Source of the DNA: Ferrimonas senticii DSM 18821
Lineage (GTDB): Bacteria; Pseudomonadota; Gammaproteobacteria; Enterobacterales; Shewanellaceae
DNA length: 64,000 bases
Reading direction: 5' to 3'
Assembly: GCF_000422665.1 (NCBI RefSeq)
Contig: NZ_AUGM01000017.1
Location: 32,852-96,851 of the forward strand
Below are positions 57,892-64,000 of this stretch, in pieces. Numbering within the stretch: the first letter of the stretch is position 1; each line of letters begins with the position of its first letter. The notes below the pieces were generated by a model. The model had not been told where the DNA came from. It was given only the letters and a program-made list of their open reading frames with translations, and made no database searches. The position numbers and the translations under genes were made by a program.

Positions 57892-57923
57892 AAAAAAGAG
57901 AGGCATAACGCCTCTCTTTTTTT
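57892..57923. terminator. bidirectional terminator
   Basis: AAAAAAGAGAGGC / GCCTCTCTTTTTT stem with ATAAC loop between the nucleoside permease and the convergent lipoprotein gene. T-runs flank it in both directions. Confidence 0.94.
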
Positions 57924-57929
57924 ATGTTA

Positions 57930-59084
57930 TTAACGTGGGTTCGCTTGCTTTAAGCCGATGCGCTTGCCAAGCCAGACACCCAGTCCTAATGGGGCAAAGA
58001 ACACCACCAGCAAGAACAGGATCAGGTACAAAATCAGACTTTGCAGGGTGTTGGTCAGTTCACTAAACACTTGGGCTACGGTGCGCTCGACCAAGGCGTC
58101 GGCCTCACTGGCGACCGCTTGGCGTTCACGAGCAACCAGTTGCTCCAGCGCCAGCCGTTCCCGTTCGACCATCTTCTCTAGTGCCTGACGCTCAACCGAC
58201 AACTGGGCCAGATTGCGTTCGGCACTGGCGTCCAGTTGGGTTAGCAGCGGGGTCAGTTCTTGACGCATATCGACCGCCAGTTGTTGCATCAGCTCTGGGC
58301 TTTGCGCCATCAGCGCTTGGAATTTGGCGGAGGTGGTGCTGATCTGCTGTAAGGTTTGCTGTAACTCTTCAGAGTTGATGTTGGAGTGCAGCGCGAACAG
58401 CTCGGCTTTCCAGCCGAGGATTTTTGGGGTTTGTGCCGCTAACATCGCCATTCGATCAGACATATCGGTCATCACCTCTGGCACGCTACCAAAGGTGGTG
58501 ACGGCGTCAAATTCGCCGATGCCTTGGAACTTGAGCCAATCATTAAAGGCTGACACCCGCGGGAAAGTGATATCAAACAGCGGGTACTGCTCGACGTACT
58601 GTTGGATAAATTGCTGGTTTTTTTCAAACTCGGCGCGGCTCATCAGGCCGCGCATCCGCCGCTCGTAATCCCCCAGCAGTTGAGCACTGGTGGTGGCCGC
58701 TAAGGCGCTCCGGTCGCCAAACAGTCGTTTGCCATTGCCGCTGTCAAAGAACGCCTGCATCTGGGCGGTAAAAGCCCAAGTGTCGACCATCGCCGCTACC
58801 GGCGACACTTGAAAGATGGTTTGTCCAAGAGTTTGCTCGGCGGAAATTTTCCACAACAAGGCGTTGCTCTGAGCGGCCAGATCCCCTTGTTGAATGATCG
58901 CATCGGCGCTTTGCTCTACGCCGGCGTAAAAGGTGCTGGCATAGTCGCGGGTAAACACGCGCATGCTCAACTGTTCTTTCGGCAGAGGCTCAATACCGCT
59001 TTCCAGCTTAACTTCCAATAGCGAGCAGCCACTGAGCGCGAGGGCAATAGCGCCAGCAAACAGCATGGGGCGAACAGATTTCAT
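57930..59084 (-). CDS. lipoprotein with coiled coil and C-terminal membrane helix, unknown function
   Basis: 384 aa. The N-terminus is a lipoprotein signal (FAGAIALALSGC, Cys near 20). A soluble helical region spans about 30-265. A charged coiled coil at 285-330 (RQALEKMVERERLALEQL) follows. The end has a strong membrane helix (LILYLILFLLVVFFAPLGLG) and a basic tail (GKRIGLKQANPR). A lipid anchor plus a C-terminal helix is an unusual pairing and suggests a protein tethered at both ends, either in the inner membrane or spanning to the outer membrane. I recognise no family. It stands alone between two terminators/promoters. Confidence 0.78.
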   Translation of the reverse strand: MKSVRPMLFAGAIALALSGCSLLEVKLESGIEPLPKEQLSMRVFTRDYASTFYAGVEQSADAIIQQGDLAAQSNALLWKISAEQTLGQTIFQVSPVAAMVDTWAFTAQMQAFFDSGNGKRLFGDRSALAATTSAQLLGDYERRMRGLMSRAEFEKNQQFIQQYVEQYPLFDITFPRVSAFNDWLKFQGIGEFDAVTTFGSVPEVMTDMSDRMAMLAAQTPKILGWKAELFALHSNINSEELQQTLQQISTTSAKFQALMAQSPELMQQLAVDMRQELTPLLTQLDASAERNLAQLSVERQALEKMVERERLALEQLVARERQAVASEADALVERTVAQVFSELTNTLQSLILYLILFLLVVFFAPLGLGVWLGKRIGLKQANPR

Positions 59085-59483
59085 TGTTATACACCGTTAC
59101 AGATACCAAAAAACGCCGCGAATTGTAGGGGTTATTGGCTAAAGGCGCGACATAATCGGTTGGATTAGTAAGCGTCTATACCATGGCGTCATTGCGGTTG
59201 ACGGCAAAGAGGTTTGGCATGGCGGTAACGCCATGATCATTCGACCGCTTTGCTTCACAGTTTGGTGATTTGCTGGCGAACAAAAATGGTCGCAACTGCT
59301 GTGTAATTGTGATCGCGATCGCGTATTTGGTGTGTTTTTTCATAACTCTTCATAGGTTGATCTAAATCATTCACAACTTGGCGGTACCTGTTCATACCTA
59401 AGCAATATCCTAACCCTAAGAAATTGTTCAATTTGATGCGGCTTGGGTGCTTCGGCGCGACCGCAGAGTAAGAGGTAGAACAG
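59085..59483 (+). promoter_or_regulatory. 399-bp promoter region of the dms operon with an FNR-like site
   Basis: At 59357-59370 TTGAT-CTAA-ATCAT matches the FNR box TTGAT-N4-ATCAA at 9 of 10 positions, 114 bp before the dmsA start. FNR (EtrA in Shewanella) activates anaerobic respiration genes, so oxygen-sensitive expression is likely. No other gene or clear repeat was found in the gap, and a precise promoter was not resolved. Confidence 0.7.
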
Positions 59484-61994
59484 ATGCTTCGCCGTGATTT
59501 TATGAAGATGAGCGCCTCCTTAGGCGCTGCTGCGGTCGTGACTGGGTGTAACCGTGAATCCGCCAAGCCGGTAGTGGATGCCAGTGTGCCAGTGGAAGAG
59601 ACCCTAAACTGGTCCTCCTGTTTGGTGAACTGTGGCTCCAACTGCCCAGTGCGGGTGTTCTCGCAGAACATCAATGGTCAGCAAACCATTACCCGTATCG
59701 AGACTGACTTTGTCCGTAAAGGCGAAACCGATCAGTACGGCAAAGACCATAACGTGCGTGCCTGTCTGCGTGGCCGTTCGCTGCGTCAGCGAGTGTACGC
59801 ACCAGATCGCCTGAAATACCCACTGAAACGGGTTGGTCCTCGTGGCAGCAACCAGTTTGAGCGCATCAGCTGGGATGAAGCCTTCACGATTGTGGCGAGC
59901 GAATTAAAGCGTCTGCGTGATCAGCATGGTCCGGAATGTACCCACTTTACCTATAACTCCGGTGCCGGTTACCACTTCGCTGGTAAGCAGAACCTGTACC
60001 GTCTAATGAACATCATGGGCGGCTATCTGGGCAGCTATGGTGATTACTCTTGGGCGCAGTTGTACAAAGCCGCAGAGTACACCTTTGGTTCCGCCAACTA
60101 TGGCTGGAAGGGCTCTTCCAACGCCGAGATGAAAAACTCTGACTTCGTATTGATGATTGGTCACAACCCATCAGAAATTCGCATGTCTGGCTCTGGCGAG
60201 TCCTACGACTACCTCAATATCATCCAAGCCAAGCAGCGCGCACGTGCCGCCGGTACCGAAAAGTTTAAGTGTGTGATCATCGATCCGCGCTACACCGATT
60301 CGGCGCTGGGTAAGGAAGATCAGTGGATCCCAGTACGTCCGGGAACCGATGCGGCGTTGGCCGAGGCGATGGCGTACGTGATCATCACCGAAAAGCTGTA
60401 CGATCAGCAGTTCCTCGACACCTACGTGCAGGGCTTTGATGGCAACACCATGCCAAAAGGCTATGGCTTTAAGCACTCCTACAAAGCGCACATTTTGGAT
60501 GCCACCAAAGACAACGGCAGCGTTGGTAAGAACGCCCGTACTCCAGAGTGGGCCGAGCGCATTTGTGGCGTAAGCGCCGATACCATCCGCACCTTGGCTC
60601 GCGAGTTTGCGGCGGCGAAAGCGCCGTTTGTCCACACCGCCGCGGCACTGTCTCGTCAGGCTTCTGGTGAGAACAACCTGCGTGCGTGTTACATGCTACC
60701 GCTGCTGGTCGGTGCGGTTGGCCGTGCTGGTACCAACACCGGTGCGTTGTGCTCTGGGGCGTCCTTGAACGCGCCAAAGATGCCAACACTGGGTCACCTG
60801 AACACCGTTACCAAAGCCATTTCGTTCTTCACTTGGACTCAAGCGATTGAAGATGGCGAAAACATGACCGTGCTTAAAGATGGCGTGAAATTGCCAGCGG
60901 ATCAGTTGGATGCCAACGGCAACGGCAAACTGGGCGTGAACATCAAGGCGATCATCAACTACGCCGGTAACGCGCTGATCAACCAGCACGCGGAAACCAA
61001 CGAAACCAAGCGCATTCTGTCCGATGACAGCAAGTGTGAGTTGATCGTAGTGATCGACAACTGGATGACCCCATCGGCGCAGTGGGCCGATATCGTGCTG
61101 CCAGACGTAACTTGGCTGGAAACCGAAGACGATCTGGTTAACCAAGCTTACGCGGCGGGTGATACCGGCACGCTGATCCAGATGTCCTCTGCGGTTGGGC
61201 CAATGTGGGAATGTCGTGATGCCTACGATATCTGCCTTGGTTTGGCGGAGAAATGGGGCGTGACCGAGCAGTTCACTGAGGGTAAAACCAAAGATCAGTG
61301 GCGCGCCGAGTTCTACGCTGAAGCGCAGAAGTCGACCCCAGAGCTGCCAAGCAAAGAGGTAATGAAGCAGCAGGGTATTTTCCGTAAATACCTGCCACAT
61401 GGCTCATACATCGTGCTGGAAGACTTCCGCAACGACCCAATCGCCAACAAGTTGGCAACCCCATCTGGCAAGATTGAGGTGTTCTCCACCACTCTGCAGC
61501 AGATGGCTGACACTTGGGACATTGCCGCCGGTGATACCATCACCGCGATCCCTAAGTACGTACCAACTTGGGATGGTTACCAAACCAACAGCGACATCGC
61601 TGGTGAAGCGGAGCGCCATCAGAAGTACCCGCTGCAGCTGCACGGTTACCACACTAAGGGGCGGGCGCACTCCTCTTACCACAACGTGCCATGGCTGCGC
61701 GAAGCGGTCCAAGATGCGGTGTGGATGAACCCGCTGGACGCTGAAGAGCGTGGTTTGCAGAGCGGCGATATCGTTCACGTATTTAACGATCGTGGCACCA
61801 TCGAACTGCCAGTGAAGGTAACCCCGCGGATCATGATCGGCGTTACCGCGCTGGGCCAAGGCGCCTGGGTTAAATTTAACGAACAAGGCATTGATGTGGG
61901 CGGTTGTTTGAATACCGTGACCTCCCAGCGTCCAACTCCGGTGGCAAAAGGCAATGGCCAGCACACCAACCGAGTTGAGATTAAAAAGGCGTAA
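59484..61994 (+). CDS. dmsA: DMSO reductase-like molybdopterin subunit
   Basis: 836 aa. A Tat-type signal (RRDFMKMSASLGAAAVV) ends at a lipobox-like VTGC, so it may be a Tat-exported lipoprotein. The [4Fe-4S] segment is CLVNCGSNCPVRV, with the fourth cysteine in VRACLRGRSLRQRVY, as in DmsA. The molybdenum ligand is likely Ser 189 (GDYSWAQ), the DmsA/TorA type. It should reduce DMSO or a related S- or N-oxide during anaerobic respiration. dmsB follows after 12 bp. No dmsC-type anchor is present. In Shewanella, surface DMSO reductases work with DmsE/DmsF, which are not seen here. Confidence 0.9.
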   Translation: MLRRDFMKMSASLGAAAVVTGCNRESAKPVVDASVPVEETLNWSSCLVNCGSNCPVRVFSQNINGQQTITRIETDFVRKGETDQYGKDHNVRACLRGRSLRQRVYAPDRLKYPLKRVGPRGSNQFERISWDEAFTIVASELKRLRDQHGPECTHFTYNSGAGYHFAGKQNLYRLMNIMGGYLGSYGDYSWAQLYKAAEYTFGSANYGWKGSSNAEMKNSDFVLMIGHNPSEIRMSGSGESYDYLNIIQAKQRARAAGTEKFKCVIIDPRYTDSALGKEDQWIPVRPGTDAALAEAMAYVIITEKLYDQQFLDTYVQGFDGNTMPKGYGFKHSYKAHILDATKDNGSVGKNARTPEWAERICGVSADTIRTLAREFAAAKAPFVHTAAALSRQASGENNLRACYMLPLLVGAVGRAGTNTGALCSGASLNAPKMPTLGHLNTVTKAISFFTWTQAIEDGENMTVLKDGVKLPADQLDANGNGKLGVNIKAIINYAGNALINQHAETNETKRILSDDSKCELIVVIDNWMTPSAQWADIVLPDVTWLETEDDLVNQAYAAGDTGTLIQMSSAVGPMWECRDAYDICLGLAEKWGVTEQFTEGKTKDQWRAEFYAEAQKSTPELPSKEVMKQQGIFRKYLPHGSYIVLEDFRNDPIANKLATPSGKIEVFSTTLQQMADTWDIAAGDTITAIPKYVPTWDGYQTNSDIAGEAERHQKYPLQLHGYHTKGRAHSSYHNVPWLREAVQDAVWMNPLDAEERGLQSGDIVHVFNDRGTIELPVKVTPRIMIGVTALGQGAWVKFNEQGIDVGGCLNTVTSQRPTPVAKGNGQHTNRVEIKKA

Positions 61995-62006
61995 TAGGAG
62001 CGGAAT

Positions 62007-62672
62007 ATGACTAGCCGACACATGAAAGTTAAGCCAGAAATCAAACAGCAGTACGGCTTTTACGTAGACACCAGCAAATGTACCGGTTGTAAAACCTGTC
62101 AGGTCAGCTGTAAAGACCGCTCCGATCTGCCGGTGGGCGTCAACTTCCGTCGCGTTTACGAATACGGCGGTGGCGTTTGGCGCAAAGACGCTGAAACCGG
62201 TGTAGTAAGCCAAGACGTATTTGCCTACTACACCTCGATCAGCTGCAACCACTGCACTAAGCCTGCTTGTGTGGAAGCCTGTATCACCTACGCCATGCAC
62301 AAGCGTGCAGAAGATGGCTTGGTGGTGGTGGATACCAGCCAGTGCATCGGCTGTGAAGCCTGCGCCCAAGCTTGTCCTTATGACGCCCCGCAGATGGATC
62401 ACGCCAAAGGTCACATGACCAAGTGCGATGGCTGTTTCGACCGCGTTGCCAAAGGCTTGAAGCCAACTTGTGTGGAATCTTGCCCAATGCGCGCGCTGGA
62501 TTATGGTTTGATGGAAGAGCTGCAAGCGAAATACCCAGAGGCGACTCGCCCAGATATCGCGCCGCTGCCAAGCTCGGATTACACTCAGCCAAACTTGCTG
62601 ATCGCCAAGAACCGCCTGCATCAGCCAACCGGTTCAAAGCGCGGTGACGTGCTCAACTACGCTGAAGTTTAA
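62007..62672 (+). CDS. dmsB: DMSO reductase-like iron-sulfur subunit
   Basis: 221 aa, ATG at 62007 behind AGGAGCGG. Four cysteine groups bind [4Fe-4S] clusters: CTGCKTCQVSC, CNHCTKPACVEAC, CIGCEACAQACP and CDGC...CVESCP. The opening QQYGFYVDTSKCTGC is DmsB-like. It passes electrons to the molybdenum subunit and would travel with it through Tat. It differs clearly from the B subunit at 12.4-13.1 kb, so the two systems are distinct. Confidence 0.93.
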   Translation: MTSRHMKVKPEIKQQYGFYVDTSKCTGCKTCQVSCKDRSDLPVGVNFRRVYEYGGGVWRKDAETGVVSQDVFAYYTSISCNHCTKPACVEACITYAMHKRAEDGLVVVDTSQCIGCEACAQACPYDAPQMDHAKGHMTKCDGCFDRVAKGLKPTCVESCPMRALDYGLMEELQAKYPEATRPDIAPLPSSDYTQPNLLIAKNRLHQPTGSKRGDVLNYAEV

Positions 62673-62687
62673 TTGGCATTTATGATT

Positions 62688-62717
62688 AACGGCGCGCCTC
62701 GGCAGCGCCGTTTGTTT
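62688..62717 (+). terminator. intra-operon hairpin between dmsB and the chaperone gene
   Basis: AACGGCGC / GCGCCGTT stem with a nine-base loop then TGTTTAT. Partial termination here would lower chaperone levels relative to the enzyme. Confidence 0.65.
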
Positions 62718-62736
62718 ATCTAAGATAGGGACAGAG

Positions 62737-63381
62737 ATGTTAAATCTAACCGATATGCAGGCCTATCAAGCGCAAACTAACCTGCTGTATCACGCGCTGT
62801 ACTTCGCGCCGACCGCTGAGTTTGTGCAGATGTTGCAGCAGGCGCATCTGAGTGACAGTTGGCCGATGGCCGGTGAGGTGTTGACGCGTGAGCAGGGCTT
62901 GAGTCACTTGGTTAAGGCGCTGGCGCAGCCGCAGGCACTGATGTTGGCAAAGCAAGATCACACGCCGTTGTTTATTGGACCAGGGGATCTGGGCGTGATC
63001 CCATGGGGTTCACCCTACCTGCATGAAAAACGGCTGCTGTGCGGCCCATCCACCCAAGCGCTTGGTCGTTTCTATGAGCATCATGGCATCGACATTAGCA
63101 CCGACAACAACGAACCGGTGGATCACATCGGCTTAATGTTATCGGCGGTGTCGGCGCTGCTGGCGCTGGAGATGCAACAGCAAGATGGTCACGCGTTGGC
63201 GGCGGTGAAAGTGCTGCTAGAAGAGCATCTGCTACCGTGGTCAGGTCGTTTCCTCGAATTGTTGGCGCAAGCGGCCAACAGCGATTACTACCGTGGCGTT
63301 GGTTTGTTAACCCAATCGGTGCTGATTGGCTTACAACACGATCTGAAACTGACGCCACTGAAATTGCAGTTATTTCAGTAG
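62737..63381 (+). CDS. TorD/DmsD-family chaperone for the molybdoenzyme
   Basis: 214 aa, all-helical. The family motif E-P-x-D-H is present as NNEPVDHIGLML near residue 128, and the preceding WGSPYLHEKRLL and GRFYEHHGIDI are typical. Such chaperones hold the Tat signal of the catalytic subunit and allow cofactor loading before export. It corresponds in position to dmsG of Shewanella dms clusters. MITE copy 2 begins 6 bp after the stop, so any gene that once followed has been separated from it. Confidence 0.88.
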   Translation: MLNLTDMQAYQAQTNLLYHALYFAPTAEFVQMLQQAHLSDSWPMAGEVLTREQGLSHLVKALAQPQALMLAKQDHTPLFIGPGDLGVIPWGSPYLHEKRLLCGPSTQALGRFYEHHGIDISTDNNEPVDHIGLMLSAVSALLALEMQQQDGHALAAVKVLLEEHLLPWSGRFLELLAQAANSDYYRGVGLLTQSVLIGLQHDLKLTPLKLQLFQ

Positions 63382-63387
63382 GGAAGT

Positions 63388-63632
63388 AGGGCGTGTTGAC
63401 GTTTGGTGTTCAGAATTTGGTCGAGGATAGCGGCTGTCAATCGAGGATTGCGATTGAAGGCCTAGTTGCTCTACGTCGAAATCGTATGACGAAGAGTGAC
63501 AGCTGCTAGCCCGACCCTGCAAGGCGCTCCATAGTGAGCACTAAACAGCAAAATTAACCAACCAATATCAATTGGCTTTAAAAAACAGCCAAAAGCGGGC
63601 GCAAAAATATACAGTAAAGGTCAACACGCCCT
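63388..63632. mobile_element. MITE-like element, copy 2 (245 bp)
   Basis: Perfect 13-bp terminal inverted repeats (AGGGCGTGTTGAC and GTCAACACGCCCT) bound a non-coding segment. It is matched in opposite orientation by the copy at 36408-36651. If the element is taken from GGGCG to CGCCC, TA stands on both sides, a possible 2-bp target duplication. This copy has better-preserved ends than copy 1, and the central 40 bp differ between them. No transposase with such ends is in the window. Confidence 0.87.
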
Positions 63633-63654
63633 AATAAGATTACCCAAAGCTACT

Positions 63655-64000
63655 TGTTGGGTCCCTGATGAATGGCTTGGTTGCTCCGCATCGAGATTCC
63701 TATATTCTCGTGACTGGATAGCCAAGTTCATTCAGCAGCTAAGGACAGCAGCACATGCAGATTAAACTCCATGCGAATGCCACCACCACACCGAAAATTC
63801 GGAAACTGATCCAACAATCAACCAAACCAGTGGCAGTGCTCGCTAGAGAACTCGGTGTGGCTGAATCAACCATCCGTCGCTGGAAGCGTCGAACGACGGT
63901 AAATGACGGCTCCCATACCAAGCACAACTTGGGCACCACATTGAGCAAAACTCAGGAGTTCATTGTGGTGGAGTTGCGCAAGACGTTGTTGTTACCGTTG
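63655..64000 (+). mobile_element. IS481-like insertion sequence, left part
   Basis: The probable left end is at TGTTGGGTCCC (63655), since IS481 ends start with TGT. The transposase gene begins 100 bp inside. The element continues past the window, so its right end and target duplication cannot be checked. It lies 22 bp from MITE copy 2. Confidence 0.6.
63755..64000 (+). CDS. IS481-like transposase, N-terminal fragment
   Basis: 82 codons to the window edge, from ATG at 63755 with AAGGA 8 bases upstream. The start has the family's helix-turn-helix: KLHANATTTPKIRKLIQ, then VAVLARELGVAESTIRRW and RRTTVNDGS, ending in VVELRKTLLLPL. The catalytic DDE core would be downstream, beyond the window. 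The reading frame is intact as far as it goes. Confidence 0.8.
   Translation, partial: MQIKLHANATTTPKIRKLIQQSTKPVAVLARELGVAESTIRRWKRRTTVNDGSHTKHNLGTTLSKTQEFIVVELRKTLLLPL

Noticed and set aside
61404..62621. 405-codon minus-strand frame
   Set aside because: Antisense to dmsA and dmsB; its length is a side effect of GC-rich codon use, and the product has no family features.

Overview
The window reads as a chromosomal segment of a marine, facultatively anaerobic gammaproteobacterium of the Alteromonadales type (Shewanella/Ferrimonas-like; the genus is a guess). The pointers are the conserved cluster queA-tgt-yajC-secD-secF, a long-form isocitrate lyase beside malate synthase A, an SSS-type hybrid kinase resembling CrbS divergent from acs, a dmsA-dmsB-chaperone operon with an FNR-like box, cold-shock genes, ravA-viaA, and the GC-rich codon style shared by nearly all genes. 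No tRNA, rRNA or CRISPR array was seen. Gene density is high, and mobile DNA is limited to two MITE-like repeats and one IS481-like end at the right border.

Left part (1-7.6 kb): a pentose/pentitol cassette. The C-terminus of a D-lyxose isomerase-like gene converges on a five-gene minus-strand operon (polyol dehydrogenase, xylulokinase, sugar ABC ATPase, permease, binding protein) with a divergent LacI-type regulator. Isomerase and dehydrogenase would both feed D-xylulose to the kinase. 7.6-12.3 kb: a DsbC-like periplasmic protein, then a minus-strand operon that is the least explained unit here: two secreted spondin-domain paralogues followed by an OmpR-type regulator and its histidine kinase, preceded by three boxes at 11-bp spacing. 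12.3-15.6 kb: a Tat-exported molybdopterin oxidoreductase with its four-cluster iron-sulfur subunit and no membrane anchor. 15.6-16.45 kb: an AT-rich intergenic region with two candidate operators, then the glyoxylate shunt (aceB, aceA).

19.7-36.4 kb: mostly housekeeping. It holds acpH, queosine synthesis (queA, tgt), Sec export (yajC, secD, secF), a DUF2007 protein, a Met8/CysG-type siroheme enzyme, a dihydroorotase, an M23 peptidase, a MalY/PatB-like lyase, yecM and yfcE, two cold-shock genes, rlmI, cmoM and a YdcH-like protein. A MITE lies directly upstream of the YdcH-like gene. 36.7-39.75 kb is a three-gene photolyase/cryptochrome operon. It is followed by mepM, ravA-viaA and a GNAT protein.

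45-52.6 kb: acs diverges from the CrbS-like kinase, which is a plausible acetate switch and links functionally to aceBA. The kinase converges stop-on-stop with a diguanylate cyclase. 53-57.9 kb: a BMP-type nucleoside ABC transporter with a good CRP site. 57.9-59.1 kb: an unrecognised lipoprotein. 59.4-63.4 kb: a DMSO-reductase-like operon (dmsA, dmsB, TorD-type chaperone) with an FNR-like box. The right edge holds the second MITE copy, inverted relative to the first, and the start of an IS481-like element that runs off the window.
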